64,000 bases of DNA, taken from contig JANCRA010000012.1 in the NCBI GenBank assembly GCA_024362935.1, positions 6,138,001-6,202,000 of the forward strand. The letters are read 5' to 3'. Source of the DNA: Setophaga petechia (Eukaryota > Chordata > Aves > Passeriformes > Parulidae). The position numbers and the translations under genes were made by a program. Below the pieces are notes generated by a model, which had not been told where the DNA came from, ran no database searches, and worked only from the letters and a program-made list of their open reading frames with translations. Shown piece after piece: positions 50,641 to 61,000 of this stretch; positions within the stretch are counted from its first letter, which is position 1, and each line of letters starts with the position of its first letter.

Positions 50641-53600
50641 AGGCACATTGACATTTCAGCAAAAACTTGTCTTAAAGCACATAATATAATCTGTGACTGA
50701 AAGAAGTAGCATGGCTGAAGTGAAAACCTCTCAAACCATTTTTTCGCTCTCCATGCACACAGACATTGACTGAACTGTGCATAGCTGCTTGTTCTGAAAG
50801 CACAGGAGAAACTCCTGCTCCCAGTGAAACTGTGGCATAAACTTCTACCACTAATAGAAAAGTTAGGATTAGTTAGGAAATTAATATGAAATCAACTGAG
50901 CACTCCACATTCATGAATGCATGTCCTTTTGTTGGTGCCTCAGGGTCTGCTGTCACATCCTTTCAGTCAGCTGTTCACCTGCAAAGTGCTATGTGCAGAG
51001 TCCAAACTTTTTCAGATATTAATATTTTTAGAAACTGAGCAAACAACACAGGGTGTGAGACTCAGATTATACACAGTAAAATCACATGAGTAAAAGAAGT
51101 CATAACTTGCAACCGTGTAACTAATGATTATCCAGCAGTAAAATATTTGCTATATAGGCAGAATTCCTACTGACCCTGCTAGCTGAACATAATATGTCTT
51201 ATCCTGACTTGACATTCCCAGGGTGTGTTAGCATTTTTACAGCATTGTGAAATGCCACTGTAACATGGAAACTATGAAATTGTTCTGCAGCAAAGTGATT
51301 TAATAGAATAGCAACAAAAATAAAAATAGAGGATAGGCACAATGCAGGGCAAACCTGCAATCTCCAAAGACCAGCCTCCAGCAGTTCTGCAGAGCTCTAA
51401 ACAATAACATAAATAAAGGTAATTATCCAAATGATATTATAAAGCTAAGTCAAAGATGGTCTTGTGGAGAAGTTGCATGCAATTAAGTTGAGGAAAAACC
51501 CGTAGAATCATGTAGGAAGGACATAACAATTTTTCTTCCAATTTTTAAGCTATTCTTCTTTATTAAAATTTCAACTACAGTGTAAGAATTATGTTCAAAA
51601 CTGATCATTTGCTTTCAAAAATCAAATCTTTTTCAAGAGCATGATATTTTTATGTAGCTGGAGTAAATGTTGCTGCTTAATCATAAAATACACAGCAGTA
51701 TTTTTGAATGACAGCTAACCAATTCAAGGTAAAACCACAGCAAAGACAAAGCCATTAACAAAAGCTCACAGGTTAAGTACAGTTCCTGATTTCTGTGAAA
51801 ATAACAGATTGCCCTACTTGACTGGTATTTTATGCTAAATAAGAGGAGCTGAATCATATACCATGTCTTCTCTTGGTGAGAGCATGGTCTGTAAGGTTTC
51901 TAATTCAGTTTTGTCCTTCATCTATTACTTGAGAAGAGTCAGGAGGGTGAAAAATAACACAAAATATTCCTTTGCTGGTGGCATTTCTTCATGGTGTAAT
52001 ACTTTGGTGAACACTGATCTCCTTTCCCTTTCGGGTTCCTACTGGAGACAGGGTGGAAGGGTCATGTAAAAGGGACTTCAGGTGTCTGCAATTGCTACTG
52101 TATGGTTTCTCTAAAGACCCCAAGCAGATGTTCAGGCAAGATGTGTGATTTCTAAGAGTAATGAGATTTGCTGATCTGCAGTTGCTCACTCCCATTTTGG
52201 TAAGGGATAATTTTTAGTTATGCACTTCTGTGCATAAAACTAAAGTTAGTCAAAATCCACCTGTAAATACTTCTGAACGGCTCCAATGTCTTGGAATTGT
52301 CTCAATTGGGAGACTGAAATATCAATAATTCTTCCTGCTTTACTGTCTTCATTCTTAGAACAGATTTAAGGATTACATAGATTTCTTTGCTGGAACAGTT
52401 TCCATCCCTTATCCTTAAAACCAAACTGTATTTATCTTGGTTCAGGTTTATAATCTTTTTCCTTTCTTTATTTTAACTCCAGACAGCACTGAACCCCAGT
52501 GTACCTAATCTATCCCTTGTCTCTGTAGCTATTTAGTCCTTGAATTGAACTGAATGAAAAAGACAAATTACACATGGAATAGACAAAGTGCACATGTGAG
52601 CATTGTTGTGGTAGTTAGAGAACAGCATAACTTCTCTAATGAGCAAAGCTCAGATTTATGTGATCACAGATACAAAGGGATACCAGCAGCATAACTGCTT
52701 CATGTCTGCCTCCAACTGCATTGGCATCAGTCTGCTGTTCCTGTAGGATGACTGGTTGGATGGCCCATGAAACAAATCCTCATCACCCCACATTTCAGCC
52801 AGCCTGAAGTTAACCATCTCAAATCTTTTCACCCTCATATTACGTATTGAACATTTTGAAGTTCCAGGAGCTGACACCTAAAATGCTTAGCAAATCTTGA
52901 TATGGGAATTAGCTCCATCAGAAAGGTAAGATGAATGGCTGTCCTGTTTAAGTCTACTGTTACATATGAATACAAACTTTAAGGATTCTCTGTGGTTGCC
53001 AATACCCCTTTATAGTTTACTTTTCTGCCAGATGCAGATCTATAGTATCTGTTAAGGAGACACATTCTGTGTGGCACAGGACACTATGTTTAGACAGAGA
53101 TTTTGATAACTGGATACCATGTTTCCTATGATGGTTTTTCTTTCTTGTTTATTTTGAAACCAATGAAATTGGTTGACTTTATATGGTATTACTTTGGATT
53201 GCATTACTACTTTGATTTTGGCTTCTTTTCCCTGTCAGCAGGGTTACCAATTGTGATAGCAGGCTAAGTAATAATTATTGGGATTTTTAAGAGCTATTAA
53301 ACTGTTAGTGTCTGCCAAAAGTTACCACGCAGTGGTATCTTAGATACCAGAGCCATTTGACTGCACTTAGCATCGCATATCTCTCTGGGATTTCATGACG
53401 TGGTAACAGTTGGCAATTTGTGACTTACTGATAGTGACAATTGGGTGTATGAAACCGTAAGTCCATTTCAACAGCATGCCTGTTACACATTATTCCAGCA
53501 ATATGAAATGAACACAGCTGTGCACTGGTAAACAATTCTTAAACACAATCAAAAATGTGGAAGGTGACTTCTAAGAAAAAAAATTAGATGTCAATAAAAA

Positions 53601-54101
53601 ATAATGACAGGGTTATATTTAGTGCAGCTTGAAAACTATTGTTTTCAAGAATGTTTGACTATGTAGCAGTTAAGATCTTCATTATAAGCATGATTGTAGA
53701 ATAGGTTTTAATTGATAATTCACATTTCAAAAAATTCAATTTTGGTTATCAAGAAACTCATCAGAAATCTCATGGAAATTCTTCAAATAATTTTGTCTGA
53801 GAAAAAAACTATATAATTTTAGAAATACTAGAGTAGTCTGGACATTTTGAAAATTACAGTAATTACATATTATGTATATATTTCATAGGTGTATTTTGAC
53901 CTTTATTATAAAGATGAATTAGATTTACATTATAGGTCTATTTTGACCTTTATGATAAAGATGAATTAGATTAGATTAGATTTTTGTACTATTAATAAAA
54001 CAGTGCTGTTGTGGTAGTTACAGAATGTACATCAAGTAGAGAAGAAATTCACCTTCAGAAGTAGTACAGAACAGGAAAGAACAAACATAAAAAACAGACT
54101 T
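50641..54101. other. Unclassified AT-rich non-coding DNA
   Basis: No recognised repeat family. The 73-codon minus frame at 52656-52877 has a protein-like composition, but no known family, no matched splice sites and no partner exon. The 47-bp tandem duplication at 53885-53978 lies near the end. Confidence 0.5.
53885..53978. repeat. Tandem duplication of a 47-bp unit
   Basis: ATAGGTGTATTTTGACC at 53885 and ATAGGTCTATTTTGACC at 53932 begin two adjacent copies. Each continues through ATAAAGATGAATTAGATT with only about two mismatches in the first 39 bases. The second copy runs into a short ATTAG pentamer run. The low divergence points to a recent event. Confidence 0.9.
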
Positions 54102-54180
54102 GATAGAATAGAATTATTTCATTTGGAAGGTACCTACAGGGATTATCGAGTCCAACTGCCTTACCACTTCAGGATGACTA
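54102..54180 (-). mobile_element. CR1 LINE 3' terminus, minus strand
   Basis: The plus strand reads TAGAATAGAATTATTTC, then GGAAGGTACCTACAGGG, then TCGAGTCCAACTGCC and TTACCACTTCAGGATGAC. This is the reverse complement of the terminal 80 bases of the CR1 subfamily present at 33.1-33.6 kb. Only the extreme 3' end is left. Confidence 0.8.
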
Positions 54181-54342
54181 AAGATTATTAGCAATAATTA
54201 ATTAACTAGTTGTAGCGATCAATTAGTAATTAATAATATTAAAGCATTTTATAGAGGACATTGTTCAAATGTTTGAAACATTTAATTCACTTGCTAAATT
54301 CACTTTATGAACATAAAGAGGATTTTTTTCTTTCTATCCACT
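54181..54342. other. AT-rich spacer
   Basis: TAATTAAT-type low-complexity sequence lies between the CR1 remnant and the LTR. I see nothing else in it. Confidence 0.6.
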
Positions 54343-54416
54343 TGTACTGGGTCTGACTGAGGTAGTTCAGAGCCCTCACAGTGCAATGCCTTGCAGTTGT
54401 AGCTGGAAAAGTGTGA

Positions 54417-54458
54417 ATAACACACCAGTGTTATAACTGTGGATAACACACCAGTGTT
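54417..54458. repeat. Direct duplication inside the LTR U3
   Basis: ATAACACACCAGTGTT occurs at 54417-54432 and 54443-54458, 26 bases apart. One copy is what I expect for the family, so this looks like an internal duplication. Confidence 0.85.
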
Positions 54459-54587
54459 TTGGCTACTGCCAAGCAGTGCTGTCCCTCTGATGTTCCTCTG
54501 CCCATCAAGGGAAGTGGGCAGGGACCTGGGAGGGGACACCACCAGGCCAGCTGACCCAAATTAACCAAAGGGATATTCTGTTCTGCC

Positions 54588-54595
54588 TGACGTCA
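54588..54595. promoter_or_regulatory. CRE-like site in the LTR
   Basis: TGACGTCA is the full palindromic consensus bound by CREB/ATF factors. It lies seven bases upstream of the TATA box within U3 and still has its CpG, although CpGs are rare around it. Binding is inferred from the motif alone. Confidence 0.6.
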
Positions 54596-54602
54596 GCTAG
54601 GG

Positions 54603-54609
54603 TATAAAA
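54603..54609 (+). promoter_or_regulatory. TATA box of the LTR promoter
   Basis: TATAAAA stands in the expected place between U3 and R and would direct initiation about 25-30 bases downstream. Whether it is still used cannot be seen. Confidence 0.65.
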
Positions 54610-54933
54610 GTTAAGGGAGAGAGGAGGGAGGGGGAACATCCATGATTCATCAATATTTGCCTTCTGGAGAAACCACTACAGGGGCTGAGGCCCTACTTCC
54701 CAGGAAGTGTCCGAACACTGCTTGCTGATGGGAAGTAGAGACTGACTTTTCCCACTGCTTATCCATGCACAAAACTTTCTGGTTTTCCTTTCTCTTACTG
54801 TAATATACTGCCTTATCTCACCCTCTGTTTTTTCTCCATCTTATTCTCTCCTCTGTCCCACAGGGAAAGGGAGTGATAGAGCAGCTTAGTTGGCAGCTTT
54901 CACCCAGCCAAGGTCAAACCATTACAGTAATTT

Positions 54934-54951
54934 TGGCACCTAAACAGGGAC
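54934..54951 (+). promoter_or_regulatory. Primer-binding site, tRNA-Lys-like
   Basis: Eighteen bases shortly after the LTR end match a lysine-tRNA-type retroviral primer-binding site at 15 of 18 positions, by comparison from memory. The three differences are all of the kind produced by CpG decay. This marks the preceding LTR as the 5' LTR of a once complete provirus and gives the plus orientation. Confidence 0.65.
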
Positions 54952-55765
54952 AGTCAGCAACATTTTGGAGGGGGAAAAAGAGACCTGCACCTGCCAATGA
55001 AAAAAACAATGATCTTAACTGAGACATCATTCTCCTGTGAGACTGTGGGGTTCCTTTCCACAGGAGACAGTTGTCCACAAAACTCTCCAGCATGGTTCCA
55101 ATCTCATAAGCAGCAGTCCTCCCAAAACTGCTGCGGCATGAGTCCCTGCCACTGGCACAGAGTCCTCCCAAAACTGCTGTGGTGTGGGTCTCTCTTTCCA
55201 TGAGGTGCAGCCCTCCAAGGACAGGCTGCTCCAGCTTGGAACCAGGGACCCTGTCTCTCCACCAGGGCTCTCACTGGACCACAGCCTTCTCCAAGCATTC
55301 ACCCACTCCAGTGTGGGCACCTCTCCCATGGGCTGTGGGTGGATCTCTGCATTCCCCATGGATCCCCATGGGATGCAGGGGCACAGCTGCTTCACCGTGG
55401 TCACCACTACAGCCTGCAGAGGAATCTCAGCTCCAGTGCCTGGAGCACCTCCTCCCCCTCCTTCCCCACTGACCTTGGAGTTGATGTGTTGTTCTGCTCA
55501 TGTGTTCTTACCTGTCCTCTTCCCTGGCTGGAATCAAAACTGTGCTACCACCTTTGTCTGGATTTCTTCTTAAATCTATTATCACAGAGGCATTACCAAC
55601 ATCTATTTGGCCCAGTTTTGGCCAGCAGCATCTTCAGAGCCATCAGGGGTTGGCTCTGCTGGATATCGTGAAATATTCCAGCTGCTTCTCACAGAAGCCA
55701 CGTCTGTGGCCCCCCTGCTATCAAAAACCCAGCTGTGCAAAACCAACACAACCTCTAATGCTATA
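54952..55765 (+). mobile_element. Internal leader of the ERVL-type element, truncated
   Basis: This GC-richer segment follows the primer-binding site and matches, in my recollection, the non-coding leader found next to such LTRs in birds. It contains repeated CTGCTCCAG/CTGCTGTGG words and CACGGGCTGC-like words, then GAGCACCTCCTCCCCCTCC, TATTATCACAGAGGCATTACC and CACAGAAGCCACG. It stops at about 55765 where AT-rich DNA resumes. No gag, pol or env reading frame is recognised. The overlapping frames of up to 129 codons on both strands reflect GC content and tandem structure. Everything downstream of the leader, including the 3' LTR, is missing. Confidence 0.65.
55115..55207. repeat. Tandem repeats, ~46-bp unit, in the ERVL leader
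   Basis: AGTCCTCCCAAAACTGCTG occurs at 55115-55133 and at 55161-55179, exactly 46 bases apart. A third, diverged copy (AGCCCTCCAAGGACAGGCTG) starts near 55209. The leader therefore carries a small minisatellite. Confidence 0.85.
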
Positions 55766-57955
55766 TTATGTAATTAGATTTAGTATGAACAAATAGGAAT
55801 GGAAATCTTTTCTTTAGACCATCAAGGAGAAAAAGATGCCAGCAGTGCAGTCCCTTTACCTACTGAAAGGAGTTGGAGTTATTATGGAGTAAGGGAGAAA
55901 TCATGGATTTTATCTGAGTATTCATCTGGATTTGAAAGATCAGTTATTTTGGCATCCTAGGGTTATAAATATTGCATCAATATACATATAAATAATAATA
56001 TAAATGTATGTTTAAAATATATAACCTATAATATAATGATACACAGACGTTTCTGTTCTGCCTGCTCCTGCTCAATCCCCTCTGGCTGGCACCTTACAGT
56101 GCCCTTTGGGAGATTTCTGAATGTAAAAAATTCAAGAGGAGACATAGTAAGAGAGTGGTGCTGGTGAGAACGAGGGAGGTAACATTAAACCACTAAGAGC
56201 AGAGTCACCTCAGCCAAGTTTCATTTTTCATCACATAAGCAGGATTGTGTTAAATATGTAAGCAAAGATTTCTGCAAAATGAGAAGGAGGGAGAATGAGC
56301 CAACTGCACAGATGAACACATGGCCTGTCATAGCATTTACAATAAACTCAAATTACTACAACTCAAATTTATGCAGGGAGTACACTAAGATTAGTATTGA
56401 TATGTTTATGAAATAATATTAATTGCCTATTTTTTAAAATCAATCTGAGGACTTTGCTTTGTGGTTTAAAACATGAAGAGCAGTCCTTCATGTGATTTCT
56501 TACAATATTTAAACACATTGAGTAAGACTACGACTATAATGTCAAAGAGCAGGCAGTATAAAGCTGCAAGCAAGACAAAGCACAAAGAGATTAATTCATT
56601 TTTGTACTATCCTGCATTTTTTTAATCAGTTGTAAAGTACAGGGTGTATTCTAGCCTATGTTAAACTTTCTAGGTTGCCTTAATCCACTGCCCTGCAGAA
56701 TACCAAAGTCATCAGTAATTACCAGAACTTTCACAAGGGTTATTATTGCAAATATCATCATGCAACCAAACATTCTGGAAGAGTCTGAGAAAAGCAAACT
56801 GCTGCTTTCTCCTTCATTTCTTATGGGACAATTCACCCAGAGACAAGACAGACTTTCTAGGTATTAATTTCTACCAATCCAGAAATTAAGGAACAAGAAA
56901 CACTGTTCACCCACCTTGTCACTGACCTTTCCAAATCACACGTGAAAATAATGCCAGTTCAGTATGAAAATTTTTGAAAGTCTGATATGGCAGCATACTG
57001 TGTTTTATTTCCATCTAGTTATATTTTTTGCTTTGGATTACTTATATGAAATCTGTTTGAGGTCACATATATTTGGCAAGCGCAGTGAACAGTTCATTAA
57101 AATAATCCATTACAGAGTACAACATAAAATTGAGATTATTTTGCATTACTAAGTAGCTTTACTAGGCACTCTGGTCAAATGGACTCTTCCATTTTTGGTA
57201 ACCCCAAAAAGCTTGTTGCACATACCTAAACATATTCTGTAAATGAAAAAATTCATGCTACATTAGGCCAAGCAGACCATATATCATGTGATAAGCCACT
57301 CAAAGTCTTTTTTTAAATGAAAATACCGATATATTTCTGAAAATGTGGAAATGAATCATATTTCTGCAGTGAAAACTTACATGAAAGATGGACATCTGAA
57401 AGAAGAGGCACAGAAAAAGAGGAAAAAAATAATCAGGGAGGAGTGCTTTAAGTTAGGTCTTTGTGCTGCTTCTGAAGAGGGAGGTAAGCACCATAATATC
57501 AGGGATTTAAATGCCTACTGTTTCTATATAAGGTATCTGGCATGCAGAGCCCTGGGTTGTAATCACAGGATCCATACACAATACACTGAAAAGTTTAATG
57601 TGACAGACCTGTCCCCAGAAAAAAGAGGCTGCTGAAAGGGGATCTGCTTGCAGCCATCCAGCAGGGACATGCTGACCACAGGATAGGGTCTTAACTGCTG
57701 TCCATCTTTATACAGGCTTAGTTGTCTAACAGTCGCATGTCCTTCTGATCCCTCTTTCAAAGGAATACAGTTGAGCTTTTTCCTTTTTTTTCCGAAACCT
57801 CAGATGGACCTACCCACTTAAACACAGCAGGCAGTGAGTGGCAGTGATAGCTTTGCAGAGCTTGTACATTATACTTTACCAGTTGAAACACTATCCCAAA
57901 ATAAGTGAGATCTAAGGCCATTTCCCCCTTCTGTTTGAAAGAATTGAACCCAACA
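55766..57955. other. Unclassified AT-rich non-coding DNA
   Basis: No exon-like frame or recognised repeat. An AT-only stretch of ATAT/AATA words occupies about 55975-56040. Confidence 0.55.
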
Positions 57956-58045
57956 TTGCTCGGTGCCCTCCCCAGCAGGCTGCCCACAACCCCAGCGCAG
58001 TGAGTCAGCAGCTCTCTTCAGAGCTGCTGAGCTCTGCAGAGAAGT
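57956..58045. other. Short GC-richer patch with a perfect hairpin
   Basis: TCAGCAGCTCT at 58005-58015 pairs perfectly with AGAGCTGCTGA at 58020-58030 across a four-base loop (CTTC). The left arm overlaps a TGAGTCAGCA stretch, which resembles an AP-1/Maf recognition element. The surrounding 90 bases are GC-richer than the flanks. It could be a regulatory element, a small hairpin transcript or chance. Confidence 0.6.
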
Positions 58046-61000
58046 ATGTGCAACTTTCCCAGTAAAAGTGGGAAACTGAAAATAGTGACAACTTTGTTAA
58101 AAAATTATAGAAGGCACCCAGGAAGAGCCAGAATCTAGATGCTGCTCTTGGGTGTTTTTGGTCCACATTTTACCCAATGATTGTCTCAAATGACTTCCAT
58201 GAAGTTACTGAATCAATGTTAGCCTGAGCGCTAATTCCATTGCTTGATGCTGAGGGAATAAAATTTTGTTTTTAATGAGTGCTGTTATAAATGTTAGCAA
58301 ATAAATTATTAAATACTTGTATGAGAAATGAAACAAATAGCTTTGTTGCTTTTTTTGAGAAGGAGCTGCACAGCTGTAACTTGGCTCAGTGTGCTTTTCT
58401 GACACAATGCACCACTGCCTCTTTGATGATACTTTGAGAAGTTCATGACATTCTGTCATTACCAAACTTGCTTAAAGAGGCAAGTACAGTATACAGTATA
58501 CTGGTGATATTGTAACACACAGCATAGGCTGAGAAAGGAAAAATCAATAATAATATAATAATAGTGTTCTTACACTACTTTTAAAGACTTTGTTCTTCTC
58601 CAATCCATCCACAAAATCTAGTAGCACTGCATATATTTATATAATGTAGGAAGAAAAGAAATCCCAAAGCACATTCCAATTATGAATATATTATTTATAT
58701 TTTATATAAAGATTTATATAAGGAGATTTATTTCCGCAAGCACATTGTTTTCTTTTATCTGTGTGCTTCCTTTAATCCTGTCAATAACTCAGTATGCAGC
58801 TGGTTTCTGCTCATAGATGTTTTTAGAAGATAGAAATAAGCATGCACAGTAGATAGAACTATTCATGGGTAACATAAAAATGCCTGCTGTTCATCAAGAT
58901 TCCTGCTTGCTAATTAACTGTAAAAAATTGGCATGATATTTTTCTAGTATTTTTAACTAAAATACTGTAATATATTAGCATGAAACAAAATAACTTCTTA
59001 GTTAAAGTTATAATGAAATGAGAGATTTACATTTATGTTCAAAGGTACACAAATTGCGTACTTATTATTCACACTTGAAGGAGTATTTTAATATCGATAT
59101 AATTTAAGTATTAAATTGTTCAGCATGTTGCAATATCTATCATGATGCTAGCCAAATTAAAATGTTTTGGGGCAGGAAAAATATATTACCTAAATTTATA
59201 TAGGTAATAAATGAGGAGGAAACTGAACTGATTTGATGCACTTCAATTTCCATACATCTTATATGGTAGTTTGTAAAAAATGTCTCCTTTCTTCCTTGAA
59301 AGTTAAGAATCTCATTATAGGGTAAACAACTTGGTAACACTTAAAGGGAAGATTATAAGTAGGTTTCTTCATCAATAAGTAAATTGATCAGTTATAAGAA
59401 AAACACTGAATATTTTTTCACTCTAACGGTCAAGACAGAATAATTTGCCAATGTCATTTCCCTACTTTTCTGTGCTGTTTTTGGGCAATTGTATCTCTCT
59501 CCTTGTATATTTAGATCCCTTTCCCTGAAGAATACCAGAAGAAGGATCACATTGCAAATAGGAAGGAGATAAATCTGCTTAAATACATGTCTAGCTGCAT
59601 TCCATCCATGCAGCTTCTCAAATGTCTGAAGTAGTAAATACCAGGCTGGGATGCATACAAAGTTATCTAATGATCCAGTTTTATAGCAGCTATATATACT
59701 GAAATCCCACTCAGATGAGTGTGTCTGGCTGGGGCCTCCACAGATGGCCCCTTTGGGATTCAAATTCACCTCTCTCTTGCCTTTCTTTTTTTGGTTTTTT
59801 TTTTTTTTTTAGAATTGCACACTAGAAAATCTGGGACATTTGGCTTGGAGATCGTTTTTCCATAAAAATTAGAATACTTCTCAAAGTCACAATACCCTCC
59901 AATTCATGGTTCCTGTCAAATATTCTCTTATTGCAGACCTTGTAAAGCTTCAGAGTGATTCTTTTTTTATTAAAATTTCTGAGCAACAAACTAATAGATT
60001 TCAGAATAATATACTGACAGTGTGTCAAGTGCAAAGATCTTAACGTCTTATAACATGAAATCAAATATGCTTATGAAAAACATCATATGGATCATAGAAA
60101 AATACCTTGGAAGCCAGAAGCTCCTACCAACTCCGTTCTCCATCATGTAAGTCTGAAGGGAGGTCTAACCTTGGTGAATATGAAGTGGGTGTCCAGAAGC
60201 TGACCTTGAAAATAGACTGTGTAATTTCTTGTTCTCTGAAGGTTTATCCACCACAATACTGTTGGCTTACTGTGTTTATAAATGAGCCATTACCAATAAG
60301 TGAAGTGCGGTTTTGCTAAGTTATAGGGCAGTAAATATGCCAATTTAATGCAATTCAATAAAATTTAACTGTGCAATATGTGTCTATTATTTTGAAAACC
60401 ATAATAAATTTTTAGATTAAGTGAAGCATAAAGTACAAACCAATGAAACTACCTGCATGGGTTCTCTGATATTTGGAGGAAAAAAAATTGCAAGATTATG
60501 ACATTAAACACAGAGGAAGCTGACAATTTGAAGTGTTGTTAAAGTCAAAATTTAAGCAAATAGCACAGAATGGAACTGATTAAGCAAACTCCTAATTTGA
60601 CACTGAAGTTTGCAGTCATATTTCAACAATATGACCGTGACCAGGTGTATATGTGGCCATCTGTTCCTAAATGTGAAGAGTCTTTGGATCACTTAGGATT
60701 CAAAAGCACAGTAATGGACCTATTAAACTTTAAAAATACTAAGTACACATGGTAGCGACAACACTGAATGATTTATTGTTACATAAATTTCAGCCTGAAC
60801 TGCTGTACTCTTTTACTTAGAAATACGTTCTAAGTTTACATTCCAGTAACATTAAGAGATACATTTGAAGCAATAATTTTCTTTGTGTGGAATTGGTCAT
60901 TGGCCAGACACTTTGCTTTTGAGTCCCAAGTGGATTTTCCTGTATGTGATACTTGTTTGCTTATGAGAAGCATTGGTGCAAAAGCACCAACTGTTACAAT

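Larger units (their letters stand above)
54343..54926 (+). mobile_element. ERVL-type LTR (avian endogenous retrovirus)
   Basis: The LTR begins TGTACTGGGTCTG and ends GGTCAAACCATTACA, so it has the TG...CA ends of retroviral LTRs, and it is about 584 bases long. The order of features is as expected. U3 holds the AACACACCAGTGTTTTGGCTAC stretch typical of this bird family, then GGGAGGGGACAC, then a perfect TGACGTCA CRE-like site (54588-54595) and a TATA box (54603-54609). R and U5 follow, rich in TCT words, and then GGGAGTGATAGAGC before the 3' end. A 26-bp duplication inside U3 is peculiar to this copy or its subfamily. No second LTR is found downstream, so the element is truncated at its 3' side. 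Confidence 0.82.

Noticed and set aside
52656..52877. 73-codon minus frame with protein-like composition
   Set aside because: No family recognised. The possible acceptor upstream has a weak pyrimidine tract and no convincing donor follows. Without conservation data it is best treated as chance.
55027..55671. Overlapping frames of 95-129 codons on both strands
   Set aside because: All lie in the GC-rich tandem-repeat leader of the ERVL-type element, where stops are scarce. None resembles gag, pol, env or a host protein.
59392..59769. 125-codon minus frame
   Set aside because: No domain or signal recognised. Much of it is hydrophobic and lysine-rich translation of AT-rich DNA.
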